A stretch of 7,094 bases of DNA from Bacteroidales bacterium UBA1256 (GCA_002308195.1 DBVU01000095.1:869-7962), one strand, 5' to 3'; shown: positions 1 through 7,094, numbered from the stretch's first letter. Notes: generated from the letters alone by a model not told the origin. Numbers and translations: made by a program.

Positions 1-1704
1 CGTTTCCAGTATGCCGTAGAGCGTGCAGATGGTGTAAAGAAACAAATCTCTGATTTGTATTCCGAGAAAGTGATTCACCCGGACGATCAGTACGAGCCTA
101 GAAGTGTCAACTCTACTCTGATCAGTTACCCTACTCAGGGAGCCGATGGAGGTTATGTCACGGTAATTCAAACCAACAAGCCTAAATACACTTGGGGCGA
201 CCACACGCTCAATTTCCAGCGTCCAAACAGGAACAATCTTGTTATCTACGAATTGTGGGTATATGATTATACCACCAATCGTTCTCTCAAGGGACTGATG
301 AATCGTCTGGACTATATCCAGAATCTGGGTGTTAATGCGATTGAACTGATGCCTGTCACTGAGTTTGATGGCAACTACAACTGGGGCTATTCGCCTAACC
401 ATTATTTCGCTTTGGACAAGGCCTACGGCACGCCTGAGATGTTCAAGCAGTTTGTGGATCAATGTCACTTGCGCGGTATTGCAGTCATTCTAGATATGGT
501 CTTCAACCATGCTACCGGACTCAATCCGATGAACAAACTCTATCCATACGGCACCGACCTGGCATCCAACCCTTGGTTTAATGTCACACCACCGCATGGC
601 GACAATGTGTACGAAGACTGGAATCATGATTTCCAACCCGCTCACAATATGTTCATCCGTGCGCTTCAGTATTGGTTGACAGAATACAAAGTTGATGGTT
701 TCCGCCTCGATCTGAGTCATGGTCTGTGCGGTCCAAGCTATAATGCCACGGCCAACCTAATCGATTATTATCAGAAGGGTGTAAAAGCCGTTGCGCCTGA
801 TGCCTACATGATTTTGGAACATTGGGGAGATCATATGTCCAGCGATCGCCCATATCTGGTTAGCTATGGCATGATGTGTTGGAACAACACTAACAATGCT
901 TATTGCCAAACGGCCATGGGCTGGCTCAAAGATGGTGATGATTTCGGAAGTGCTAACCAAGACAACTATGTTTCCTATTGCGAAAGTCACGATGAGGAAC
1001 GTATGCAGTACAAGGCCAAGAAATACGGCAATGGCGACCTAACCACCAACACTGCAGCGCGTCTGGGTCGTGTCGCTGAGAACGTAGCATTCAATGTCCT
1101 TCTCAATGGTCCGCATATGCTGTGGATGTGGGAAGAGATTGGATACGATTTCTCTATCAATTCCGACATAGACCATCCTAACGGAGAAAGCAGTGACTAC
1201 CGTTGCAGCAAGAAACCGCGTCCGGAGGCTCAGGGCTACTTCACGCAAGCGGACCGAGTTGCTGCGTTCACTACTTGCGCGCAAGTCATCGCGCTACGTA
1301 CCCAGTTAATGCCCTCTGTTTTTGCAGGCAATCCTACCGCCGCCAACATTGGTTCCGGCGCAGCGTTACGATCCGTACAATGGGGTAACAATGTCTATGC
1401 GGTAGCTAATTTCTCCGCCACGGACAATCAGTCGGCTACTCTGCCTTCAGGCACTTGGTATGATTATCTGAATGGTGCTACGCCTGCATCGTCGTCCTAC
1501 ACTTTGGCTCCGGGTGAGCTGAAAGTATTCACCAACACGGCCGTACAGGCTCCCACTTTCGCAGATATTCAAACTCGTGACCACACTGCCCTTGAGGTTG
1601 TTACAGACGATGCGCCACGAGCCACTAAGATCTTGCGTGACGGACGCGTGTATATTGTTCGCGGAGATCGTATGTACGACTTAACAGGAAGGATCTGCCA
1701 ATAA
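1..1704 (+). CDS. Secreted GH13 alpha-amylase-family enzyme, 5' truncated by window edge
   Basis: The reading frame is open from base 1, so this is the last 567 codons of a longer gene; the in-frame TTG at 55 is not a credible start. Codons 1-45 (FQYAVERADG, ISDLYSEKVIHPDD) resemble the end of an E-set/CBM48-like domain. The catalytic barrel follows, with GH13 region I DMVFNH (codons 165-170), region II GFRLDLSHG with nucleophile Asp237, region III ILEHWG with acid/base Glu273, and region IV SHDEE with Asp331. All three catalytic carboxylates are present, so it should be active on alpha-glucans. The ELMPVTEFDGNYNWGYSP segment resembles branching-enzyme and trehalohydrolase relatives, so hydrolase or transferase specificity is unsettled. 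An all-beta C-terminal domain (about codons 440-515) precedes a 25-residue tail (543-567) resembling Bacteroidota secretion/sorting tails. First visible gene of a tight operon, 3 nt before the next start. No SusC/SusD pair is visible. Confidence 0.93.
   Translation, partial: RFQYAVERADGVKKQISDLYSEKVIHPDDQYEPRSVNSTLISYPTQGADGGYVTVIQTNKPKYTWGDHTLNFQRPNRNNLVIYELWVYDYTTNRSLKGLMNRLDYIQNLGVNAIELMPVTEFDGNYNWGYSPNHYFALDKAYGTPEMFKQFVDQCHLRGIAVILDMVFNHATGLNPMNKLYPYGTDLASNPWFNVTPPHGDNVYEDWNHDFQPAHNMFIRALQYWLTEYKVDGFRLDLSHGLCGPSYNATANLIDYYQKGVKAVAPDAYMILEHWGDHMSSDRPYLVSYGMMCWNNTNNAYCQTAMGWLKDGDDFGSANQDNYVSYCESHDEERMQYKAKKYGNGDLTTNTAARLGRVAENVAFNVLLNGPHMLWMWEEIGYDFSINSDIDHPNGESSDYRCSKKPRPEAQGYFTQADRVAAFTTCAQVIALRTQLMPSVFAGNPTAANIGSGAALRSVQWGNNVYAVANFSATDNQSATLPSGTWYDYLNGATPASSSYTLAPGELKVFTNTAVQAPTFADIQTRDHTALEVVTDDAPRATKILRDGRVYIVRGDRMYDLTGRICQ
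1686..1693 (+). promoter_or_regulatory. Purine-rich SD-like stretch (AGGAAGGA) before the barrel-protein gene
   Basis: AGGAAGGA lies inside the last codons of the GH13 gene, 14 nt before the ATG at 1708 and 17 nt before the second in-frame ATG at 1711. The spacing is long for a working Shine-Dalgarno site and Bacteroidota generally do not depend on them, so this may be chance. It does not settle which of the two adjacent ATGs is used. Confidence 0.2.
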
Positions 1705-1707
1705 TCT

Positions 1708-2640
1708 ATGATGCGTCGCTTAGTTTTCGTTCTCGGTCTTAGTCTGTTATGCCTGCGTTCGCTGGCGTTAGTGCCTGTGTTGCCTCCCGTCTATTCGGAG
1801 AACACCGGTATTGCGCCCGCTTTCTTCGGGCCGAATGCTTTTCCTGTGCCCGATATGTTGGATGGACGAACCTGCTCCACCCTTCGCATTGAGACAGCAG
1901 GAGATGCGTTCTTGGGCTACGAGAAAGACTGGACGGCCGATCTCTCAGCACGCATCAACATTCCTCTTTGGACACCTCGTGTCAATCTCTCTGTTTGGAT
2001 GCCTGCCGTAGTAGAATGGTACTGGATGACTACGGAGCGCCAGCATACATGTCGTATCCAGGATTCTATTCCCATCAGCGGACACGAAGCGGGCGATGTG
2101 CATTTCTCCATTGACATTCATCTGTTGCGTGAAGCGCGTATCGCACCGGATATAGCTTTTCGTGCAGGATGCAAGACTGCCAGCGGAGGCAGTTACGACA
2201 AGGCGCGGTATTACGATACTCCGGGCTATTGGTTCGATGCGGCCATCGGTAAATCGATGTACATCGGTCGTGGCGGCAAAGTGACTACCGGTCATGACGA
2301 TAACACGTTGGTCGAACTGCGTCTGGCCGGCTCATTAGGTTTCCTCTGCTGGCAGACCGATAACGGCCGTCAGAACGATGCCGTCATGTATGGCGTTCAA
2401 CTGTTAGCCAAAGCCGAATATGTCTCGCTACGCGCCACGTGGGGCGGTTATGTAGGATGGGAGCAATACGGAGACAGGCCGATGACACTCAAGGTGCAAC
2501 TCTCCGGTCACGTCAAAGGTTTCGAACCATTCCTAGCCTACCAATATGGCATCAAGGACTACCCATTCCACCAGTTCCGCGTAGGACTGGCATACAATAT
2601 CGATATTCTTAGTTTCAAAAAGAAGGCCGCTGAACAATGA
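1708..2640 (+). CDS. Conserved uncharacterised outer-membrane beta-barrel protein
   Basis: A 310-residue protein of unknown function. The N-terminus has MMRR, a hydrophobic core (residues 5-16) and a likely signal peptidase I site after SLA (residue 20); Cys15 does not sit in a proper lipobox. The mature protein is rich in alternating polar/hydrophobic stretches with Tyr and Trp (NLSVWMPAVVEWYW, ELRLAGSLGFLCW, FEPFLAYQYGIKDY, FRVGLAYNIDIL), as expected of a beta-barrel of roughly 12-14 strands, followed by a short basic tail, KKKAAEQ. I recall similar Bacteroidales hypothetical proteins carrying FFGPNAFPVPDMLDGRT (residues 39-55), KTASGGS (156-162), CWQTDNGRQNDAVMYG (214-229) and YGIKDYPFHQFRVG (280-293); this is memory, not a search. 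The two adjacent ATGs (1708, 1711) are equally possible starts. It lies 3 nt after the GH13 stop and overlaps the next gene by 4 nt, suggesting the two outer-membrane proteins are made together. It could be a porin-like channel or a partner of the next barrel. Confidence 0.85.
   Translation: MMRRLVFVLGLSLLCLRSLALVPVLPPVYSENTGIAPAFFGPNAFPVPDMLDGRTCSTLRIETAGDAFLGYEKDWTADLSARINIPLWTPRVNLSVWMPAVVEWYWMTTERQHTCRIQDSIPISGHEAGDVHFSIDIHLLREARIAPDIAFRAGCKTASGGSYDKARYYDTPGYWFDAAIGKSMYIGRGGKVTTGHDDNTLVELRLAGSLGFLCWQTDNGRQNDAVMYGVQLLAKAEYVSLRATWGGYVGWEQYGDRPMTLKVQLSGHVKGFEPFLAYQYGIKDYPFHQFRVGLAYNIDILSFKKKAAEQ
2621..2626 (+). promoter_or_regulatory. Possible SD-like AGAAGG before the receptor-like gene
   Basis: AGAAGG ends 10 nt before the ATG at 2637, inside the 3' end of the preceding gene. 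Spacing is plausible, but such sites are not a general rule in Bacteroidota, and the ATGA overlap alone could give reinitiation. The next gene (ATG 5062) has no comparable motif. Confidence 0.25.
2637..2640 (+). other. ATGA start/stop overlap between the two barrel genes
   Basis: The start ATG (2637-2639) of the receptor-like gene overlaps the stop TGA (2638-2640) of the barrel gene. This is the classical arrangement for translational coupling and argues for a fixed ratio of the two outer-membrane proteins. Confidence 0.9.
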
Positions 2641-5060
2641 GTCGTAGCGCTTTCATATGGTTAGTCTGTTTATCTCTCCTGGGTTGGCACGCTCAGGCGG
2701 CAGAGGTCAGTCATACAGATATGACCGGTACCGATAGTGTTCCCGCCGAATATTTCCGCACATGGTATCACCGTAGCGATCTGATGTATTATCTCGAGGC
2801 GCTGAATGACCATACCATCATTGAGACGCCCGTAGCGGGACAGTGGTGGCAGGCAGACAGATTGACGATGGCGATAGATGGTATGTCGTGCTTCACCAAT
2901 CGGTATTATATCGATGGCATGCGTGTGGACGACCGATTCCAACCGGGTAGCACGGTTTTTGTTCCCAATATGCAGCGCTATGACCTGGCCATCAATATTC
3001 ACAACGCTACGCTTCGTTTCTCGCGTGATACAGCGGCGGGCGACTATGTGCAGGCTTCTTACAATTTTGGTCAAGTGGGAAATGGCCAACCCGGATTAGG
3101 CACGAAGGAGATATTCAACATCACCCATCGTTCGCCTATGGAAAGTGCTGATACGTACAAGCATATCACCCATCGCCGCCACCTGAAGGGAGCAGGAAAT
3201 CTGGATGCCGCTTATACGTTTCATGACAAAGATGGCAATGCTTTTCGTCAGCATCTGTATGCTATCTACGGCCAGCGACTCATCACGCGTGAAGATCGTT
3301 GCGGGTTGATTTTGGACGATCCGCTCTATGCGTCCAATTACTACAAAGTGCAAGCCGACGGATTGCTGCCGATGCGTCCGAACCGGGCTTTCACGGAGTT
3401 GGGCTATCGACTCAATTTCTCGGGCAAGGAAGATGGAGGTAGCGAATATCTTTACAATTACAACGAAGTATATGATCTGAAGAATTATACCGGTTCTATC
3501 TATCTGAAGCGCCCATACCTGACTACCGGACTTACATGGGCGACGAATACGGTGCGTCATGCCGATCAGGAGTTTAGCAAGAATATGCTAGATCAGGACG
3601 GCGAGAGTTTCTATCCGTGGATAGCGGACGGCAACACGCATGAACTGAGTTGGGCTGTCAATTACGAACAACCTGTGCTAGATTGGCTTTCGGTGCATGT
3701 CGATGCCTACAATTCGATGATCTATTTCTCGCCTACTCAAACCCAATTTACCAACAATGTGTTCATGCAATCTCCCACGGCCGCTACGCCTACTCCGCTC
3801 TATCGATACGAATGGACCAGTCGCGCTTTTGCAGGTGGCATATTGGAGAATACGATTGGACTAAAGGCTCACTACGCACTCTGCAAACAATTGGACATCA
3901 ATGCCCACGTTGATTTCACACTCGATGCCATGCTTCAGCATAACAAGAGCAAAGTGAGTCCAAACTGCCAGGCAGGTATTAACTTTGATTTGCACCCATG
4001 TCGCTGGTTCGAGATGGGTCTGACTGTAGCCCATGAGCGCGTAGCGTACAACGCAGATTATCTGCGCTTTTTCTCCGACGACTACATGAATGCTGATATT
4101 TACTATGCCGGCACAGACAATCTATTTGCCACCACTGGCGGCAAGTACCACTCCTATCGCAAGAATCTGCTACAGACATCCTATCTGGAGGTGAATATCC
4201 CTATCCGATTTGTTTTCAGAGACAAGCATAATGGCCAACATGAGATTGTTTTGCAGAACAGTTACAAGAAGTTCTTCAATGTATGGCATACCTATTTTGC
4301 AGGTGGAGCGGATCTGTACGGCTCATACGTGAACCAAAGCGGCATCGACGTATTCTATCAGAATGCCGGCGAGAAATTCTTCGAAGTGGGAACTACGGAA
4401 CCGTTTGGAACGAATGGGTTGCTGAATTCGCCCTATTTCTTCTCCAATCTGACGCGTTATACCTATACGGGACGGAAAGTGACCGTAGGCATCAGTTGGC
4501 AATCGATGCAAGCTGCAGGTTACGTGGGTATCGGCAACGGGCCTAACAGCAATACGATAGGCGTACTGAGCGAGACGACAGCCAATCCGAATACAACGCA
4601 TGTGCTGGATAATCCTGATGCCAAATATCCCGGTGTCAGTCGTATGGATCTGGACAAAGGCTATGTGGCTCGATTCTATCTCGGTTACAATATCTGCCGA
4701 TGGGTGCAAGCGGGCGTGACCATCAAGTGGACGGACGGAAAGCCATTTACTTCGTATCGGTATTTCACCAATGGCCAGGAACTGGCTATTCTGCCTAACG
4801 ATTCGCGCGGCACCAATCCTACGGATGGCAATTTCGGAAGTCGTCATAGCGCGTGGTACAATATCGATTTGCATGTTCAGGCCAAATGGAATGTGCGCGA
4901 CATCGGCATGTGCGTCAATCTGGAGTGCTACAATATGTGGGATTTCTGCTGCGACCTGGCGGAGATGTCGTTTGTTCAGGATATACCGTACGCCTATCGT
5001 GCGTCTATGATTATGACTATTCCGACAGGCATTTTGCTCAACTATACTATCGATTTGTAA
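2637..5060 (+). CDS. Reduced TonB-dependent-receptor-like outer-membrane protein
   Basis: An 807-residue secreted protein. Residues 1-21 form a clear signal peptide (hydrophobic 5-16, cleavage after AQA). Residues about 60-150 look like a divergent receptor plug: YYIDGMRVDDRFQPGST (90-106) matches the plug pattern of a short strand, DG and an R/N-rich loop, followed by VPNMQRYDLAINIHNATLRFS, where the usual IEVLRGP segment would sit. From about residue 150 to the end the sequence is typical large-barrel material with alternating strands and aromatic girdles, ending in a hydrophobic strand (GILLNYTIDL). It is shorter than SusC proteins (about 1000 residues), has no N-terminal carboxypeptidase-D-like domain, and I see no TonB box between residues 22 and 60. 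No SusD follows. The start is supported by the ATGA overlap with the upstream stop and by the signal peptide. Substrate unknown; it may be a transporter or a structural partner of the upstream barrel. Confidence 0.85.
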   Translation: MSRSAFIWLVCLSLLGWHAQAAEVSHTDMTGTDSVPAEYFRTWYHRSDLMYYLEALNDHTIIETPVAGQWWQADRLTMAIDGMSCFTNRYYIDGMRVDDRFQPGSTVFVPNMQRYDLAINIHNATLRFSRDTAAGDYVQASYNFGQVGNGQPGLGTKEIFNITHRSPMESADTYKHITHRRHLKGAGNLDAAYTFHDKDGNAFRQHLYAIYGQRLITREDRCGLILDDPLYASNYYKVQADGLLPMRPNRAFTELGYRLNFSGKEDGGSEYLYNYNEVYDLKNYTGSIYLKRPYLTTGLTWATNTVRHADQEFSKNMLDQDGESFYPWIADGNTHELSWAVNYEQPVLDWLSVHVDAYNSMIYFSPTQTQFTNNVFMQSPTAATPTPLYRYEWTSRAFAGGILENTIGLKAHYALCKQLDINAHVDFTLDAMLQHNKSKVSPNCQAGINFDLHPCRWFEMGLTVAHERVAYNADYLRFFSDDYMNADIYYAGTDNLFATTGGKYHSYRKNLLQTSYLEVNIPIRFVFRDKHNGQHEIVLQNSYKKFFNVWHTYFAGGADLYGSYVNQSGIDVFYQNAGEKFFEVGTTEPFGTNGLLNSPYFFSNLTRYTYTGRKVTVGISWQSMQAAGYVGIGNGPNSNTIGVLSETTANPNTTHVLDNPDAKYPGVSRMDLDKGYVARFYLGYNICRWVQAGVTIKWTDGKPFTSYRYFTNGQELAILPNDSRGTNPTDGNFGSRHSAWYNIDLHVQAKWNVRDIGMCVNLECYNMWDFCCDLAEMSFVQDIPYAYRASMIMTIPTGILLNYTIDL

Positions 5061-5061
5061 T

Positions 5062-6897
5062 ATGCGCTCTCGACTGATACTGTTTCTGAAATACTATCTG
5101 TTCTGGACCCTCTTTTTTGTGGCCCAGAAGCCCTTGTTCATGATTTGGCAACACTCGCTGATGGGCGATGTGCGAGCCATCGACTGGCTATTGGTGCCAT
5201 GGCACGGACTGCCGTTGGACTTGAGCGTAGCTGCTTATATCACGGTGGTCTTCGGACTGATACTCTGTATCAGTTTCTGGGTGCGTTGGGAAATCATGGG
5301 CAAGGTAGCCGACGGTCTGACAGCCCTGTTGCTTTTTGTGGCCGGTTGGGCGATTCTGGGTGATAACGGATGTTTCCCGTCGTGGGGCTACCATATTGAC
5401 AAAGATATTTTCAGTTACCTGGCTTCTCCACGCGAAGCATTGGCTTGCGCGCCATGGTGGGTGTGGACGCTTGGTGTGCTGGGCTTCTGCGTGTTGTTTG
5501 CCGTTTGGTGGATTATCTATCGCTGGTGGATGCGTCCTACGCCGGAGAAGCCGCAGTCGGTATGGTGGCTACGCGCGGTGTATACATTCCTGATGTTTTT
5601 ATTGACCGGCTGTCTCTTTCTGCCCATGCGAGGCAGTGTGACCGTTTCGACGATGAATACCGGGCGTGTCTATTATTCGGACAATCGAATGCTCAATCTG
5701 GCGGCCGTCAATCCTGTATTCAATGTCATTGAGTCGCTTAGCGAGAATGCCTTTGATGCCGAGCGTTACCGCTATATGGATTCGGCGGAAGCACAACTGA
5801 GGATGCAACATCTGCGTCCATCAGAAGGGCAGCCGAGCGAACGGCTGTTTACCACCCAACGGCCTAATATCCTGCTGGTTATTCTGGAGAGTTTCTCTAT
5901 GAATGCGTGGGAGGCGATGCCTAATATGCAGCGACTGGCCGCAGAAGGAATATTCTTCAGCCAGACGTATGCCAACAGTTTCCGCACGGACCGAGGCGTA
6001 ATGGCTGTTTTAGGCGGATTTCCGGGCTGCGCAACGGCATCCGTCATGTGCGTGCCATCCAAATCGCAACGCCTGCCGCAAATAGGTCAAGTATTGCAGG
6101 CGAATGGCTATCAACTGAAGTTCTACTACGGGGGCGACGAAGATTTCACGAACATGCGTTCGTATCTGGTGACCGGCGGTTTTGAGGATCGCGTGTCTGA
6201 CCATTCGTTTCCTCTGTCTGACCGATTGACCAAATGGGGAGTACCCGATCATATAGTCTTTGACTATGTTTGGCGCGATATTGCCTCGCGTCAGGACAGT
6301 GCGCCGCATTTTGATGTGCTTCTGTCGCTTTCGTCACACGAGCCGTTCGAAGTCGATTATGCTCATTGGGAGCATCCATTTTTGAATGCAATAGCCTATA
6401 CCGACAGTTGTTTGGGCGCGATGATTGATTCGCTGCGCATGACTCCGATGTGGGAAAATACTGTCGTTGCGCTGGTGGCGGACCATGGTTATCCTTACCC
6501 GAACAGTCTGAAGAATTTTGAGCCGAAGCGCTACGCTATTCCTCTGATTTTCTGCGGAGGCGCGGTAGCAGAGCCGAAAGAGATCAAAACGCTCTGTTCG
6601 CAAATCGACTGGGTGCCGACTATGCTGCATCAGTTAGGTCTGAGTGCCGAACCATTTGTGTTTGCAAAAGATATTCTCGATACGTGCCAAACGCCGTATG
6701 CCTACTATAATTTCGTAGATGGGTTTGCGCTCATAAAAGATTCAGCGACAGTCATCTACGATGCTGCCGCCGATTATCTTTTGTCGTCTCAGGACGAGGC
6801 GAAAAACCTGCCTGAAGCGAAGGCTGTGACTCAGTCGATCATGGAATTGCTTTATTCCATCGAATCTTCCATCGAGTCGCCTACTATCTTGCGATAA
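5062..6897 (+). CDS. LtaS-type sulfatase-superfamily phosphotransferase, inner membrane
   Basis: A 611-residue protein with the LtaS/OpgB-like plan: five hydrophobic helices at about residues 5-26, 51-75, 83-100, 132-153 and 169-188, then a periplasmic alkaline-phosphatase-superfamily domain from about 266. Expected active-site residues are present: Glu276 in ILESFS and catalytic Thr309 in SFRTDRG (a threonine, as in LtaS, not the Cys/Ser of formylglycine sulfatases), with Asp474-His475 in VADHG as metal ligands and His426 in SSHEPF as the substrate-side histidine. GGDEDFTNM (358-366) and [15 protein letters not shown] further match the family. Family members move phosphoglycerol or phosphoethanolamine from lipids onto glycans; the acceptor here is unknown. 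The ATG is 1 nt after the upstream stop, consistent with one operon. The last 15 residues are encoded opposite the end of glyS, and include the repeat SIESSIES. It is probably the last gene of the operon. Confidence 0.92.
   Translation: MRSRLILFLKYYLFWTLFFVAQKPLFMIWQHSLMGDVRAIDWLLVPWHGLPLDLSVAAYITVVFGLILCISFWVRWEIMGKVADGLTALLLFVAGWAILGDNGCFPSWGYHIDKDIFSYLASPREALACAPWWVWTLGVLGFCVLFAVWWIIYRWWMRPTPEKPQSVWWLRAVYTFLMFLLTGCLFLPMRGSVTVSTMNTGRVYYSDNRMLNLAAVNPVFNVIESLSENAFDAERYRYMDSAEAQLRMQHLRPSEGQPSERLFTTQRPNILLVILESFSMNAWEAMPNMQRLAAEGIFFSQTYANSFRTDRGVMAVLGGFPGCATASVMCVPSKSQRLPQIGQVLQANGYQLKFYYGGDEDFTNMRSYLVTGGFEDRVSDHSFPLSDRLTKWGVPDHIVFDYVWRDIASRQDSAPHFDVLLSLSSHEPFEVDYAHWEHPFLNAIAYTDSCLGAMIDSLRMTPMWENTVVALVADHGYPYPNSLKNFEPKRYAIPLIFCGGAVAEPKEIKTLCSQIDWVPTMLHQLGLSAEPFVFAKDILDTCQTPYAYYNFVDGFALIKDSATVIYDAAADYLLSSQDEAKNLPEAKAVTQSIMELLYSIESSIESPTILR
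6852..6897. other. 46-bp convergent coding overlap of LtaS-like gene and glyS
   Basis: The plus-strand gene stops with TAA at 6895-6897 and glyS stops at 6852-6854 on the other strand, so the segment is protein-coding in both directions. It encodes the last 15 residues of the transferase and about the last 14 of the synthetase. There is no spacer for a dedicated terminator between the operon and glyS. Confidence 0.92.
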
Positions 6898-7094
6898 AGT
6901 TCTTTTGCGTCTGTTGCTTTGCGAATGATCTCGTGCAGATCTTCTATCTTGACGCGGTCTTGTGTCATGGTGTCGCGATAACGCACCGTAACACAACCGT
7001 CGTTGAGCGTGTCGTGGTCAACCGTGATACAGAACGGCGTGCCGACTGCGTCTTGGCGACGATAACGCTTTCCGATAGAGTCTTTCTCGTCGTA
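6852..7094 (-). CDS. glyS: Glycine--tRNA ligase, C-terminal 80 residues (start beyond window)
   Basis: Reading the minus strand from 7094 gives 80 codons and a TAA (complement of 6852-6854). The start [20 protein letters not shown] continues with [26 protein letters not shown] and KIEDLHEII. This is the C-terminal anticodon-binding domain of the alpha2-type class II glycyl-tRNA synthetase: the pattern [23 protein letters not shown] followed by VTVRxRDTMxQxR is diagnostic and also occurs in the Thermus enzyme. The enzyme charges tRNA-Gly with glycine in the cytoplasm. After the conserved domain comes an extra tail ([15 protein letters not shown]) that ends in the repeat DSMEDSME. The gene faces the LtaS-like gene and its last 46 nt, including the stop, lie within that gene's coding sequence. 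It is a housekeeping gene unrelated in function to the plus-strand operon. Confidence 0.95.
   Translation of the reverse strand, partial: YDEKDSIGKRYRRQDAVGTPFCITVDHDTLNDGCVTVRYRDTMTQDRVKIEDLHEIIRKATDAKELYRKIVGDSMEDSME
6856..6879. repeat. 12-bp imperfect tandem duplication inside the gene overlap
   Basis: Two adjacent 12-mers, 6856-6867 and 6868-6879, match at 10 of 12 positions (tccatcgaatct and tccatcgagtcg). Read on the plus strand they give SIES-SIES in the transferase; on the minus strand they give DSME-DSME in glycyl-tRNA synthetase. One duplication event would have lengthened both proteins by four residues without a frameshift. Confidence 0.85.

Noticed and set aside
55..57. In-frame TTG as the start of the GH13 gene
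   Set aside because: The frame is open back to base 1 and the residues before the TTG (FQYAVERADG) fit the expected upstream domain; the gene is simply cut by the window edge.
4323..4874. Long open frame on the minus strand (183 codons), and others of 116-154 codons at 1945-2295, 2670-3089 and 3096-3560
   Set aside because: They lie wholly opposite well-supported coding sequence, have no recognisable domain, and read as Ile/Arg/His-rich shadows of the plus-strand codons.
2637..5060. Calling the receptor-like gene a SusC and the locus a polysaccharide utilisation locus
   Set aside because: No SusD-like gene is present, the protein lacks the carboxypeptidase-like domain typical of SusC, and it is about 200 residues short.
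5336..5732. Overlapping plus-strand frames of 85 and 95 codons within the membrane part of the LtaS-like gene
   Set aside because: Out of frame with a gene whose transmembrane and catalytic pattern is intact throughout; the products are Arg/Cys-rich with no motif.
6810..6824. Small inverted repeat gcct...aggc as a terminator for the operon
   Set aside because: Only a 4-bp stem with no following T-run, and it lies inside coding sequence; no convincing hairpin was found in the convergent junction.
5062..6897. Annotating the LtaS-like gene as a true sulfatase
   Set aside because: The catalytic position is threonine (SFRTDRG), with no C/S-x-P-x-R formylglycine motif, and five membrane helices precede the domain, as in phosphotransferases.

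Overview
The window looks like a fragment of a Bacteroidota chromosome, most likely order Bacteroidales. The reasons are the protein types: large outer-membrane beta-barrels ending in typical C-terminal strands, a GH13 enzyme with the short Gly/Arg/Tyr-rich C-terminal tail common in Prevotella, Paludibacter and Muribaculaceae-type secreted proteins, and an alpha2-type glycyl-tRNA synthetase. Shine-Dalgarno signals are weak and inconsistent, which also fits. I cannot name the genus.

Layout: 1-1704 (+) is the 3' portion of a secreted alpha-amylase-family (GH13) enzyme whose start lies outside the window. 1708-2640 (+) encodes a conserved but uncharacterised outer-membrane beta-barrel protein with a signal peptide. 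2637-5060 (+) encodes a reduced TonB-dependent-receptor-like outer-membrane protein. 5062-6897 (+) encodes an inner-membrane alkaline-phosphatase-superfamily enzyme of the LtaS/phosphoglycerol-transferase type, with five predicted membrane helices. 6852-7094 (-) is the 3' end of the glycyl-tRNA synthetase gene, running convergently and overlapping the LtaS-like gene by 46 bp.

The four plus-strand genes are packed with junctions of +3 nt, -4 nt (ATGA) and +1 nt. They are therefore almost certainly one transcript with coupled translation, and any promoter lies upstream of the window or inside a coding region. There is no intergenic stretch longer than 3 nt, and I saw no RNA gene, mobile element, CRISPR array or convincing terminator.

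The most interesting points are the operon itself (two poorly characterised outer-membrane barrels coupled to an LtaS-like transferase behind a starch-type hydrolase, with no SusD) and the coding-coding tail-to-tail overlap with glyS. That overlap contains a 12-bp tandem duplication read as SIES-SIES on one strand and DSME-DSME on the other. A joint role for the operon in modifying or exporting an envelope glycan is inference, not something the sequence proves.
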